A DNA stretch of 64,000 nucleotides, taken from NCBI RefSeq assembly GCF_008297955.1, contig NZ_VTPY01000003.1:1-64000 (forward strand), in the 5' to 3' direction. Of the stretch, positions 40,143 through 48,368 are shown one piece after another. The stretch comes from Billgrantia pellis. GTDB lineage: Bacteria; Pseudomonadota; Gammaproteobacteria; Pseudomonadales; Halomonadaceae. A program made the position numbers and the translations under genes. Position 1 is the first letter of the stretch; each line of letters opens with the position of its first letter. The notes under the pieces were generated by a model, which worked only from the letters and a program-made list of their open reading frames with translations, was not told the origin of the DNA and searched no databases.

Positions 40143-40733
40143 ATGAATCGACGCCATGTCCTGTGTGCCGGTGCCGTCCTGCTCGCCGCCAGCCTGCTGG
40201 CCGGCTGCGCCAGCCCTCACTACCTGCAGCTCAACCCTCAGCGCAGCACACCGGTCGATCAATTCGGCAATGGCGAGGCCGTTACCGTGGCGGCCACCGA
40301 TGAGCGCGATGACGACGTCATCGGTACTCGCAGCGGCAGCGCCATGTCCACCGCGGTCATTACCGTCAATGCCCACGAGCTGGTACCGCAACTGCAGCGC
40401 GAAGCCGAGCGCGCCGTGCGCGACATGGGCTTCTCGCCCATCGTCGAACCCGCCAATGGCCGCCCCAGCCTGACCGTATCCCTACTGCACCTGGGCTATG
40501 AGCGTGGAGAGAGCCGTCCGGTCATCGATGAAGCCCGCCTCAAGGCGATTCTCGAGGTCAAGGTGGTCAACCAGGGCACCACCTACACCGGCACCTACAC
40601 GTCGCGCCGCACCCAGAGCTATGCGGTACGCCCCGATCGCGACGCGAACACGCGCATGCTCAACGACCTGATCAGCGACGCCCTGGACCGCGCCTTCAGC
40701 GATCCGGAGCTGGGACGACTGCTGGCCCGCTGA
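40143..40733 (+). CDS. YajG-family lipoprotein
   Basis: Lipoprotein of 196 residues with lipobox LLAGC (Cys22), so it is predicted to be lipid-anchored, probably in the outer membrane. The sequence matches the YajG family of uncharacterised lipoproteins (YLQLNPQRS after the Cys, long alpha/beta domain). An ATG at 40143 fits the signal peptide length. Function is unknown. Confidence 0.85.
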   Translation: MNRRHVLCAGAVLLAASLLAGCASPHYLQLNPQRSTPVDQFGNGEAVTVAATDERDDDVIGTRSGSAMSTAVITVNAHELVPQLQREAERAVRDMGFSPIVEPANGRPSLTVSLLHLGYERGESRPVIDEARLKAILEVKVVNQGTTYTGTYTSRRTQSYAVRPDRDANTRMLNDLISDALDRAFSDPELGRLLAR

Positions 40734-40807
40734 ACCGTGCCAACGGCGTGATGGACCGCCGAGCCGGGACGCGCCACAAGCAAGAGCGAGACGAACGCAG
40801 GCGCGGC

Positions 40808-41449
40808 TCAGGTCGATGGCCCTCGGCGCACCATGGCCCAGATGCTCTCACGAAAGCCGCTCTCCCCCTCCGCTTCGTCATCCTCCAGGTGGGTGAGCTG
40901 AAAATTGGGTTCGAACAGCTCGCGCACCTCCTCGGCCGGCACATGGAAGGGTGGCCCCGCCGCCTCATCGCCAGGCGCCCGGGTTAGCGCAACCACTAGC
41001 CCCCTGGCACCGGGAGGCGTCAGTTGGGCTAGATGGAAAGCGTAGCGCTGGCGTGTCGCAGGCGGCAGCGCGATTAGCGCCGCCCGATCGTAGAAGGCCC
41101 CGATCTCGGCGGCTTGATCGATGTGGAAGTGGAAGAAGTCACCATGCCAAAGCTCCACGCTGCCTTGTCGGCAAACCTCGAATGGCCCTTGCCGGTAACG
41201 CGAGACGCTGCCCCCCCCTTCGGCAACGAACTGCTCGATCGCTTCTTCCGCCAGCTCGATGCCGAGCACCGGATGGTCGTGGCTCGCTAGCCAGCGCATG
41301 TCAAGGCTCTTGCCGCAAAGCGGTACGAGCACCTTGGTTCCGGCCCGCACGCCGAGCTGCGGCCAGTAACGGACCAAAGCCGGATGCGCCTCGGGACGAT
41401 GAAAGCCAATGCGCCCTTCCCGCCAGCGGTCGAGCCATTCATGCACCAT
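40808..41449 (-). CDS. tpm: Thiopurine S-methyltransferase
   Basis: SAM-dependent methyltransferase of 213 residues of the bacterial TPMT family, which methylates thiopurines and, in pseudomonads, selenium and tellurium oxyanions. Landmarks are the WLDRWREGRIGFH N-terminus, LVPLCGKSLDMRWLA with the SAM-binding loop, and IELAEEAIEQF. GGAGG is 5 bases before the ATG. It is 11 bases downstream of the SH3-domain gene on the same strand, so they may be co-transcribed. Confidence 0.93.
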   Translation of the reverse strand: MVHEWLDRWREGRIGFHRPEAHPALVRYWPQLGVRAGTKVLVPLCGKSLDMRWLASHDHPVLGIELAEEAIEQFVAEGGGSVSRYRQGPFEVCRQGSVELWHGDFFHFHIDQAAEIGAFYDRAALIALPPATRQRYAFHLAQLTPPGARGLVVALTRAPGDEAAGPPFHVPAEEVRELFEPNFQLTHLEDDEAEGESGFRESIWAMVRRGPST

Positions 41450-41460
41450 GCAGGCCTCCG

Positions 41461-42090
41461 TCAGAACCAGCGGTCGCGCTTGCGCTTCCGGCGCGGCAAA
41501 TGAGGAATGATCAACCCCACCAGCAGGCCGGCACCGGCCACACCGCCGCCATACATAAAATAGCGCATCAACAGGTCTTCCTCCTGCGTATCCAGGCGTG
41601 CCTGCAACTGGCGTATGGTGCGTTGCGACTGGTCGGCCTCGCTGTCGAGCTGATGATTACGCTCTTCCAGTTCGGCGATACGCCGTTCACGCGCTTCGAG
41701 CGTCTCGGTCATGGCCGAGACCCGCCCTTCCCAGGTCTCGTTAATGCCGTCCAGTTCCGCTTCCAGCTCGGCCACCTGGTTCTGCAAGCGCGGTAACTGC
41801 TCGCGGGCGCTGGGGGTCTCCTGCAGTTCGTCGCTGAGCACCCACACCCGATCGCCCTCGGCATCCTCGACCCGGCTGTAGTCGCCGCTCACCTCGAGCA
41901 CCGTCACCGGCTCACCGGCGGTCAGTGTGCCCACGATGCGGTAACCGTCGGTCGGCCCGCTGCGCACATAAGTGGTCAGCTCTTCGGAGACCCAATGAGT
42001 GTTGTCGCCACTCTGCTGGGCGTGAAGCGGCAGGGCCATGAGGCCCAGCGACACGCCTGCCAAGATAAATTTGATCCGATGCATCGTCAT
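41461..42090 (-). CDS. TIGR04211-type SH3-domain membrane protein
   Basis: Protein of 209 residues with a signal peptide (cleavage near LHAQQ), a bacterial SH3 domain (residues about 28-90), a coiled coil rich in Glu/Arg (about 95-175), and a C-terminal transmembrane helix followed by a basic tail (RRKRKRDRW). This layout defines the TIGR04211 (YgiM-like) family. Function is not established. ATG 42090 has AGGA upstream; ATG 42084 is also possible. Confidence 0.82.
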   Translation of the reverse strand: MTMHRIKFILAGVSLGLMALPLHAQQSGDNTHWVSEELTTYVRSGPTDGYRIVGTLTAGEPVTVLEVSGDYSRVEDAEGDRVWVLSDELQETPSAREQLPRLQNQVAELEAELDGINETWEGRVSAMTETLEARERRIAELEERNHQLDSEADQSQRTIRQLQARLDTQEEDLLMRYFMYGGGVAGAGLLVGLIIPHLPRRKRKRDRWF

Positions 42091-42141
42091 GCCGTTGTCC
42101 TGGCTGTTGATCCACGCGCGACACTCTCGCATGCCGCACTG

Positions 42142-42187
42142 CGCTGACGTTGACGTTCAGCGGCCTATCCACAGCTTCTGTGGATAA
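42142..42187. promoter_or_regulatory. Paired DnaA-box-like sites and hairpin
   Basis: TATCCACAG (42166-42174) and CTGTGGATA (42178-42186) are perfect inverted arms 3 bases apart. The right arm with the next base gives TGTGGATAA, a perfect match to the DnaA box; the left arm gives CTATCCACA, eight of nine. A second hairpin (CGCTGA/TCAGCG) is at 42142-42162. They may bind DnaA or end the DUF1820 transcript. Confidence 0.45.
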
Positions 42188-42291
42188 GCCCCGGGAAAAC
42201 CGCTGGAAAGGCGCCGCCGTGAGAGGCCCGATGCGGGCTCGTGTCGGGTGGTCGCTTCCTGACCAGATCGTGAGCGCCGATCGGTGCCCGC

Positions 42292-42621
42292 TCAGCGCTC
42301 GCTCTTCGGGGGCGGCATCGGGCCGCGCGGAAACTCGGCCACGCGCCCTTCGCTCTTCACAGCACGCGCCGGCCCCTCGCGCTCCACCTCATCGATGCGA
42401 ACGATGGCATTGAGAGGCAGATAGCTGCGCTTAACGCCATCGAAGGTATGCCGCAGCCTGTCGGCCGACGGGTCGACGACCAGCTTCGATCCATCCTCGA
42501 AGACGAATTCCTCGACCTCGATGAAGCCCCAGAGTTCACTTTGGAAGATCTCACGGGCGTAGAGCTCCCAGACTTCGCCCTGCTGATGGAATACCACCCG
42601 ATAGATTGGCTTGGCCGCCAT
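42292..42621 (-). CDS. DUF1820 family protein
   Basis: Protein of 109 residues of the DUF1820 family, found mainly in gammaproteobacteria; function unknown. It begins with the conserved PIYRVVFHQQGEVWELYAR strand pair and contains FGxVE-like FIEVEEFVFE. No signal peptide or membrane segment. An ATG at 42633 is possible, but its ribosome site would be too close. Confidence 0.82.
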   Translation of the reverse strand: MAAKPIYRVVFHQQGEVWELYAREIFQSELWGFIEVEEFVFEDGSKLVVDPSADRLRHTFDGVKRSYLPLNAIVRIDEVEREGPARAVKSEGRVAEFPRGPMPPPKSER

Positions 42622-42748
42622 AAGGCCTGACATCCTCAACGTTCGATTGCCTACTCGCCGCTCCGACCGGAGCGCACGCCAGGGAGCAAGCGTATCACAG
42701 TCCACACCGGGCGCGACGCCCCCACTGGCCCCATCGCATGCGCTTCCG

Positions 42749-42754
42749 TATAAT
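42749..42754 (+). promoter_or_regulatory. -10 box upstream of miaB
   Basis: A consensus TATAAT lies 90 bases before miaB. I do not see a convincing -35, so it may be a partial promoter of the miaB cluster. Confidence 0.45.
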
Positions 42755-42844
42755 GTCGTGATCTTCGAGAACGGCTACGAGAGCCCATTCCCGCGACACT
42801 CCACTCACCGGTGACGCACGCGTCGGACGACCGACCCTATCCTT

Positions 42845-44188
42845 ATGGCGAAGAAACTCTTCATCAAGACTCATGGCTGCCAGATGAACGAGTACGACTC
42901 CGCCCGCATGGCGGATCTGCTCGGCGAATCGCACCAGCTCGAGTTGACCGATGACGAAGGCGATGCCGACGTCATCCTGCTCAACACCTGCTCGATTCGT
43001 GAAAAGGCGCAAGAGAAAGTCTTCCACCAGCTCGGCCGCTGGAAGAAGCTCAAGGAAGCCAACCCCGATCTGGTGATCGGCGTAGGAGGCTGTGTGGCCA
43101 GCCAGGAGGGCGAGGCGCTGCGCAAGCGCGCCCCCTACGTGGATATGGTCTTCGGCCCGCAGACCCTGCACCGGGTGCCGGCGATGCTCGACGCCCGTCG
43201 CCAGGATCAGATTTCGGTCGTCGATGTCACGTTTCCCGAGATCGAGAAGTTCGATCACCTCCCCAAGCCGAGTTCCGACGGCGCCACTGCTTTCGTCTCG
43301 GTGATGGAGGGCTGCTCAAAGTACTGCACGTTCTGCGTGGTACCGTACACTCGCGGCGAGGAGGTCTCGCGCCCCTTCGAGGCGGTAATGGACGAAGTGA
43401 TCCATCTGGCCGGGCAGGGCGTGCGCGAAATCAATCTGCTGGGGCAGAACGTCAATGCCTATCGCGGCGAGAACCGGCTGGGCGACGAAATCGACCTTGC
43501 CGAGCTGATCGCCTGCGTGGCAGCGGTCGAGGGAATCGACCGCATTCGCTTCACCACTTCGCACCCCGTGGAATTCTCCGACAGCCTGATCGAAGCCTTC
43601 GGCGAGATCCCCGAGTTGGTCAGCCATCTCCACCTGCCGGTGCAATCCGGCTCCGACCGGATCCTGGCAGCCATGAAGCGTGGCCACACCGCCGAAGAAT
43701 ACGTGGCGAAGATGGAACGCATCCGCGCGCTGCGCCCCGACATCAGCTTCTCTTCGGATTTCATCGTCGGCTTTCCCGGCGAGTCGCAGGAGGACTTCGA
43801 AGCGACCATGGATCTGATTCATCGCATCGGCTTCGACCACTCGTTCAGCTTCGTCTATTCGGCACGCCCCGGGACACCCGCCTCCGCACTGGAAGACATC
43901 ACCCCGGAGAGCGTCAAGAAGCAACGCCTGGCGATCCTGCAGGAGCGCATCAACCAACAGGCGATGCAGATCTCACGACGCATGGTGGGAACCACCCAGC
44001 GCATCCTGGTCACCGGCTTCGCTCCCAAGGATCCGGGACAGCTGTCGGGACGTACCGAGAACAACCGCGTGGTCAACTTCCGCGCCGCCAACCCCACCGA
44101 GCTGATCGGCCACTTCGTCGACGTGACCGTCACCGAGGCACTGCCCAATTCGCTACGCGGCGAGCTGGCCGCACCAGCGCTACACTGA
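42845..44188 (+). CDS. miaB: tRNA methylthiotransferase MiaB
   Basis: Radical-SAM enzyme of 447 residues that adds a methylthio group to i6A37 of tRNAs. Order: UPF0004 domain with the three auxiliary-cluster cysteines ([22 protein letters not shown]), radical-SAM motif GCSKYCTFC near residue 157, and a C-terminal TRAM domain (about 380-440). It is first in the miaB-ybeZ-ybeY-corC-lnt cluster but is followed by a terminator. Confidence 0.96.
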   Translation: MAKKLFIKTHGCQMNEYDSARMADLLGESHQLELTDDEGDADVILLNTCSIREKAQEKVFHQLGRWKKLKEANPDLVIGVGGCVASQEGEALRKRAPYVDMVFGPQTLHRVPAMLDARRQDQISVVDVTFPEIEKFDHLPKPSSDGATAFVSVMEGCSKYCTFCVVPYTRGEEVSRPFEAVMDEVIHLAGQGVREINLLGQNVNAYRGENRLGDEIDLAELIACVAAVEGIDRIRFTTSHPVEFSDSLIEAFGEIPELVSHLHLPVQSGSDRILAAMKRGHTAEEYVAKMERIRALRPDISFSSDFIVGFPGESQEDFEATMDLIHRIGFDHSFSFVYSARPGTPASALEDITPESVKKQRLAILQERINQQAMQISRRMVGTTQRILVTGFAPKDPGQLSGRTENNRVVNFRAANPTELIGHFVDVTVTEALPNSLRGELAAPALH

Positions 44189-44253
44189 GGGCAAGAGACG
44201 CCAGGCGACCGATGGGCCCTTTGCCAACGGGCGTAGCGCGGCGCTGGAAGGAT

Positions 44254-44275
44254 TGCCCCGCCAGGAGGCGGGGCA
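44254..44275 (+). terminator. Hairpin after miaB
   Basis: A perfect 9-bp GC-rich stem with an AGGA loop is followed by TTAAG. It separates miaB from the ybeZ operon. Confidence 0.55.
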
Positions 44276-44318
44276 TTAAGCTGAGTGCCCATACACGCAA
44301 CGCAGGGATTTCGCCACT

Positions 44319-45395
44319 TTGAGTCAGCACGCCTCACAGGCCAACCGCATCATCACATTGAGCCTCGAGCCCAATGATCCACAGCGTCTCGCCAACCTCT
44401 GCGGCCAGCGGGACGAGCACCTCAAGCTGGTCGAGTCGCGGCTCGGCGTCACCCTGCGCAACCGCGGCAACGTCTTTCAGTTGGCCGGTCCCGGTCACCG
44501 GGTCAAGGCGGCGGCCAACGTGCTGGAGCATCTCTATCGCGAGGCCGAGGCCAGCGACCTGTCCCCGGATACCGTGCATCTCTTTTTGCAAGAGTCGGGC
44601 CGCGAGGCGCTTGACGAGGAGGAGGGCCCAGGTGACGACGAGGTACTGCTGCGCACCCCAAAGGTGTTGATCAAGCCGCGCGGGCAGAACCAGCAGAACT
44701 ACGTCACCAGCATTCGCCAGCACGATATCAACTTCGGCATCGGACCGGCCGGTACCGGCAAGACCTACCTGGCCGTGGCCGCCGCAGTGGAAGCGCTCAA
44801 TCAGCAGGAGGTACGTCGCATCCTGCTGGTACGCCCCGCCGTGGAGGCCGGCGAAAAGCTCGGTTTCCTGCCCGGCGACCTGGCACAGAAGATCGACCCC
44901 TATCTGCGCCCGCTCTACGACGCTCTCTATGAGATGCTCGGCTTCGAGCAGGTCGGCAAGCTAATCGAGCGCCAGGTCATTGAGATCGCCCCACTGGCCT
45001 ACATGCGTGGGCGCACCCTGAACAACGCTTTCATCATCCTCGACGAGAGCCAGAACACCACGCGCGAGCAGATGAAGATGTTCCTGACCCGCATCGGTTT
45101 CGGTTCCACGGCGGTGATCACCGGCGACGTCACCCAGGTGGATCTACCCCGCGGCCAGAGCTCCGGCCTGATTCAGGTTCTCGAGGTGCTCCGCGGCACT
45201 CCCGGCATCGGCGTGACCCACTTCGCCGCAAAGGACGTGGTGCGCCACCCACTGGTACAGCGCATCATCGAGGCCTACGAGAGCTTCGAGGCCGAGCAGG
45301 AAGTGCAGGAGCGAGCCCGTCGCGAGGCCCGTGAACGCGAGCGTGAAGCCCTGCGTCAGGAGCGGGAGCGCCATCGGGGCGACAGCGAGACATGA
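44319..45395 (+). CDS. ybeZ: PhoH-like ATPase YbeZ
   Basis: P-loop ATPase of 358 residues of the PhoH family, linked to RNA metabolism and co-encoded with YbeY. Walker A GPAGTGKT is near residue 142 and Walker B AFIILDESQN near residue 237; an N-terminal KH-like region precedes. The start is a TTG at 44319, with AGGGA upstream; no ATG is near. The C-terminal 35 residues are a charged Arg/Glu helix. Stop overlaps ybeY (ATGA). Confidence 0.93.
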   Translation: MSQHASQANRIITLSLEPNDPQRLANLCGQRDEHLKLVESRLGVTLRNRGNVFQLAGPGHRVKAAANVLEHLYREAEASDLSPDTVHLFLQESGREALDEEEGPGDDEVLLRTPKVLIKPRGQNQQNYVTSIRQHDINFGIGPAGTGKTYLAVAAAVEALNQQEVRRILLVRPAVEAGEKLGFLPGDLAQKIDPYLRPLYDALYEMLGFEQVGKLIERQVIEIAPLAYMRGRTLNNAFIILDESQNTTREQMKMFLTRIGFGSTAVITGDVTQVDLPRGQSSGLIQVLEVLRGTPGIGVTHFAAKDVVRHPLVQRIIEAYESFEAEQEVQERARREAREREREALRQERERHRGDSET

Positions 45396-45910
45396 AGGCG
45401 GCCGCCGAGATAGACCGACAGGTGGCCTGTGAGGCCACCGACCTGCCGAGCCGGGCCGATCTCGAGGCTTGGGTGGTCGCCGTACTGGCACGCTTCCCCG
45501 AGGAGACACGCCACGAGATCACCGTACGCTTCGTCGATACCGAAGAGGGCCAGGCGCTCAATCGCGACTACCGTGGCCGTGATCGTCCCACCAATGTGCT
45601 CTCCTTCCCCTTCGACGGCCCGCCGGGTATCGCGCTACCGCTCCTGGGCGACCTGGTTCTGTGTCATCCCGTGATTGTGCGTGAGGCAAGGGAACAGGAT
45701 AAGCACCTGCAGGACCATTACGCTCATCTCGTCGTGCATGGCACCCTGCATCTGCTCGGCTACGATCATCTGGAGGAGGACGAAGCGGATACCATGGAAC
45801 AGCTCGAACGCGAGATCCTGACGGATTTCGCCATCGCCGACCCCTACGCGCCGCTCACGGGTGACGCCGACGTACAAGAAAACCATCAGGACGAGAGACG
45901 CGATCCATGA
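45392..45910 (+). CDS. ybeY: Endoribonuclease YbeY
   Basis: Zinc-dependent RNase of 172 residues involved in 16S rRNA 3' maturation and ribosome quality control. The metal motif HGTLHLLGYDH (three His) is near residue 115, and NRDYRGRDRPTNVLSFPF is the other conserved block. Both ends overlap the neighbouring genes in ATGA arrangements. Confidence 0.95.
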   Translation: MKAAAEIDRQVACEATDLPSRADLEAWVVAVLARFPEETRHEITVRFVDTEEGQALNRDYRGRDRPTNVLSFPFDGPPGIALPLLGDLVLCHPVIVREAREQDKHLQDHYAHLVVHGTLHLLGYDHLEEDEADTMEQLEREILTDFAIADPYAPLTGDADVQENHQDERRDP

Positions 45911-46782
45911 GTGACGACCGAACGACCAGCCAGGGCAGCAGGTCCTGGCTCGACAAGCTGCTCGGCGCCCTCTCGGGTGACACCGATAGCCCCAGCTCGC
46001 GGGAAGAACTCATGGAGTTCCTGCGTGAAGCGGCAACGCGTCTCAAGCTGGAACAGGACGCCATCATGATCATCGAGGGCGCCCTGCAAATCAGCGACCA
46101 GCAAGTTCGCGAAGTCCTGATCCCACGCTCCCAGGTGGCCGCCATCGCCGTCGACCAGCCCCCCGAAGAGTATCTGGCTCTGATCCATGAAACCGGTCAC
46201 TCCCGCTACCCCGTGATCGGCGAGAACCTGGACGAGGTCAAGGGCCTGCTGTTGGTCAAGGATCTGCTGCAATTGCTCAATCGCCCCGCCGAGGAGCGCG
46301 AGCGCTTTCGCCTCGAGGATGTCCTTCGCCCGGCGATGTTCGTTCCCGAATCCAAGCGTCTCAACAGCCTGCTCAAGGAGTTTCGCGACACCCACAACCA
46401 TATGGCGGTGGTGGTCGACGAGTACGGCGGCACGGCGGGCATCGTCACCATCGAGGATATCCTCGAGCAGATCGTTGGCGACATCGAGGACGAGCATGAC
46501 ACCGAAGAAGACGACGATATTCGCGACCTGGGCGAAGGTCGTTATGCCATCCGCGCCCTGACGCCGATCGAGGATTTCAATGAGCGCTTCGACACGCGCT
46601 TCTCCGATGAGGAGTTCGATACCGTCGGCGGTCTCGTGATGCAGCGCTTCGGTCACCTGCCCGGTCGCGGCGAACATACGGAACTCGGCGGCTGGCGGTT
46701 CACCGTACTAAACGCCGACAATCGGCGAATCCGGTTGCTCGAAGCCACCCCCTCCGACGCATCGCTCCCGCACGACGATTGA
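45907..46782 (+). CDS. corC: CorC/HlyC-family CBS-domain protein
   Basis: Cytosolic protein of 291 residues with two CBS domains (about 70-190) and a C-terminal CorC_HlyC domain (about 205-285), without membrane segments. It is related to the magnesium/cobalt efflux factor CorC. HMAVVVDEYGGTAGIVTIEDILEQIVG is the diagnostic stretch, best quoted in part as VVDEYGGTAGIVT. Conserved position between ybeY and lnt. Confidence 0.93.
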   Translation: MSDDRTTSQGSRSWLDKLLGALSGDTDSPSSREELMEFLREAATRLKLEQDAIMIIEGALQISDQQVREVLIPRSQVAAIAVDQPPEEYLALIHETGHSRYPVIGENLDEVKGLLLVKDLLQLLNRPAEERERFRLEDVLRPAMFVPESKRLNSLLKEFRDTHNHMAVVVDEYGGTAGIVTIEDILEQIVGDIEDEHDTEEDDDIRDLGEGRYAIRALTPIEDFNERFDTRFSDEEFDTVGGLVMQRFGHLPGRGEHTELGGWRFTVLNADNRRIRLLEATPSDASLPHDD

Positions 46783-46812
46783 ACGAAGCGTCAGCGCAAG
46801 GAAACGGCAAGC

Positions 46813-48309
46813 ATGACTCAGCCCCCCATCTCCCCGGCCATCGGCTATCTGACCGCGCTGGTTGCCGGAGTGCTCACTACGCTGACCGCGTCACCCTACG
46901 AGCTGTGGTGGCTGGGGCCGCTGGCGGCGGGGCTGATCTATTGGGTCGTGCAGTCTCTCTCGCCTCGTCAGGCGATGCTGCTGGGCTGGTGCTATGGCGT
47001 CGGGCTGTTCGGTTCCGGCGCCTCTTGGGTTTACGTCTCGATTCACGATTATGGCTATACCGGCGTTCCCTTGGCGGTGTTCCTGACCGGCCTGTTCGTC
47101 TGCGCCATGGCGCTCTTCATGGCCGCCACGCTGTGGCTCTATCGCCTGGTGTGCGGCCCACGCCTGGCCTTTCTCACCTTCGCCGGCGCCTGGGTGCTGG
47201 GCGAATGGCTGCGCACCTGGCTGTTCACCGGTTTCCCCTGGCTGCTGCTGGGTAGCGCTCATGTCGATTCGCCGCTTGCCGCGTGGGCGCCCATCGGTGG
47301 CGTATATGCGTTGTCGTTGATCATCGTGCTCTCGGGTACGCTGGGGGTGGAGTTCCTGCGGCGTCGTTGGTGGACGGCGGCTCCGGTAGCAGCCCTCTGG
47401 CTGGCCCCCCTGGCGTTACCTGGGAACTGGACCCAGCCAGCGGGCGATCCGCTGCGCGTGACGCTACTGCAAGGCGACCTGCCGCAATTGATCAAGTGGA
47501 CCCCTGAAGGCCAGCGAACCGCCGCCAATACCTATCTGGAAATGACCCGTGAACACGCCGAAGGCGCCGATCTGATCGTCTGGCCGGAGGCCGCCCTGCC
47601 GATGTTCGAGGATGAGGCCGAGCCGCTGCTGGCCAGGGCTCAGGCCCACCTCGAGCCGGATGGCGCCCTGCTCACCGGAATCCTGCAACGCGAAGGACGA
47701 GGTCTCTATTACAACAGCGTGATCGGACTGGGCAACGCCGAAGGCGGATACCGCAAGGCGCACTTGGTACCCTTCGGCGAGTACCTCCCTCTTGAGCGCT
47801 GGCTGCGCGGCACCATCGCCTTCTTCGACCTGCCGATGCCGGCCATGACGCCAGGGCCCTCGGGTCAGCCGCCGATTCACGCCGCCGGCATCCCTATCGG
47901 CAATGCCATCTGCTACGAGATCATCTATGCCGACCTGGTAGCCGAACGGGCGCGCAAGGCCGAGCTGCTGCTGACGGTGTCCAACGACACTTGGTTCGGC
48001 GAGTCGATCGGACCGCTGCAGCACTTGCAGATGGCACGCCTACGTGCCTTGGAGAACGGTCGCTACGTAATTCGCGCCACCAACAACGGCGTCACCGCGG
48101 TCATCGATCCCCAAGGCCGCATCGTCGCTCGCGCCCCACAATTCGAGACCGTGGCCCTACGCGCCGAGGCCGTGCCGATGCAAGGCTTGACTCCTTTTAC
48201 TCGTACCGGCAGCTGGCCCGTCTGGCTGCTCGCCGGTCTGCTGCTGCTGCCCGGCCTGCGCTCGCCTCGGCGGCGCCGGGCTCTGGCCGGCGACGACGCC
48301 CCGCCCTGA
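46813..48309 (+). CDS. lnt: Apolipoprotein N-acyltransferase
   Basis: Inner-membrane enzyme of 498 residues that N-acylates the lipoprotein Cys. Six or so N-terminal transmembrane helices (to about residue 210) are followed by a periplasmic nitrilase domain. The catalytic Glu is in WPEAALP, the Lys in YRKAHLVPFGEYLP and the Cys in NAICYEIIY. A final transmembrane helix closes the protein. It ends the ybeZ-ybeY-corC-lnt operon before a strong hairpin. Confidence 0.96.
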   Translation: MTQPPISPAIGYLTALVAGVLTTLTASPYELWWLGPLAAGLIYWVVQSLSPRQAMLLGWCYGVGLFGSGASWVYVSIHDYGYTGVPLAVFLTGLFVCAMALFMAATLWLYRLVCGPRLAFLTFAGAWVLGEWLRTWLFTGFPWLLLGSAHVDSPLAAWAPIGGVYALSLIIVLSGTLGVEFLRRRWWTAAPVAALWLAPLALPGNWTQPAGDPLRVTLLQGDLPQLIKWTPEGQRTAANTYLEMTREHAEGADLIVWPEAALPMFEDEAEPLLARAQAHLEPDGALLTGILQREGRGLYYNSVIGLGNAEGGYRKAHLVPFGEYLPLERWLRGTIAFFDLPMPAMTPGPSGQPPIHAAGIPIGNAICYEIIYADLVAERARKAELLLTVSNDTWFGESIGPLQHLQMARLRALENGRYVIRATNNGVTAVIDPQGRIVARAPQFETVALRAEAVPMQGLTPFTRTGSWPVWLLAGLLLLPGLRSPRRRRALAGDDAPP

Positions 48310-48321
48310 CTCACGACGCAA

Positions 48322-48345
48322 CGAGGCCCGCATCGGCGGGCCTCG
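48322..48345. terminator. Hairpin between lnt and phaC
   Basis: A perfect 10-bp GC-rich stem and 4-base loop lie between the convergent lnt and phaC genes and may serve both. There is no long T-run. Confidence 0.55.
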
Positions 48346-48368
48346 ACGTACTCGTACGGAAGGAGGCT

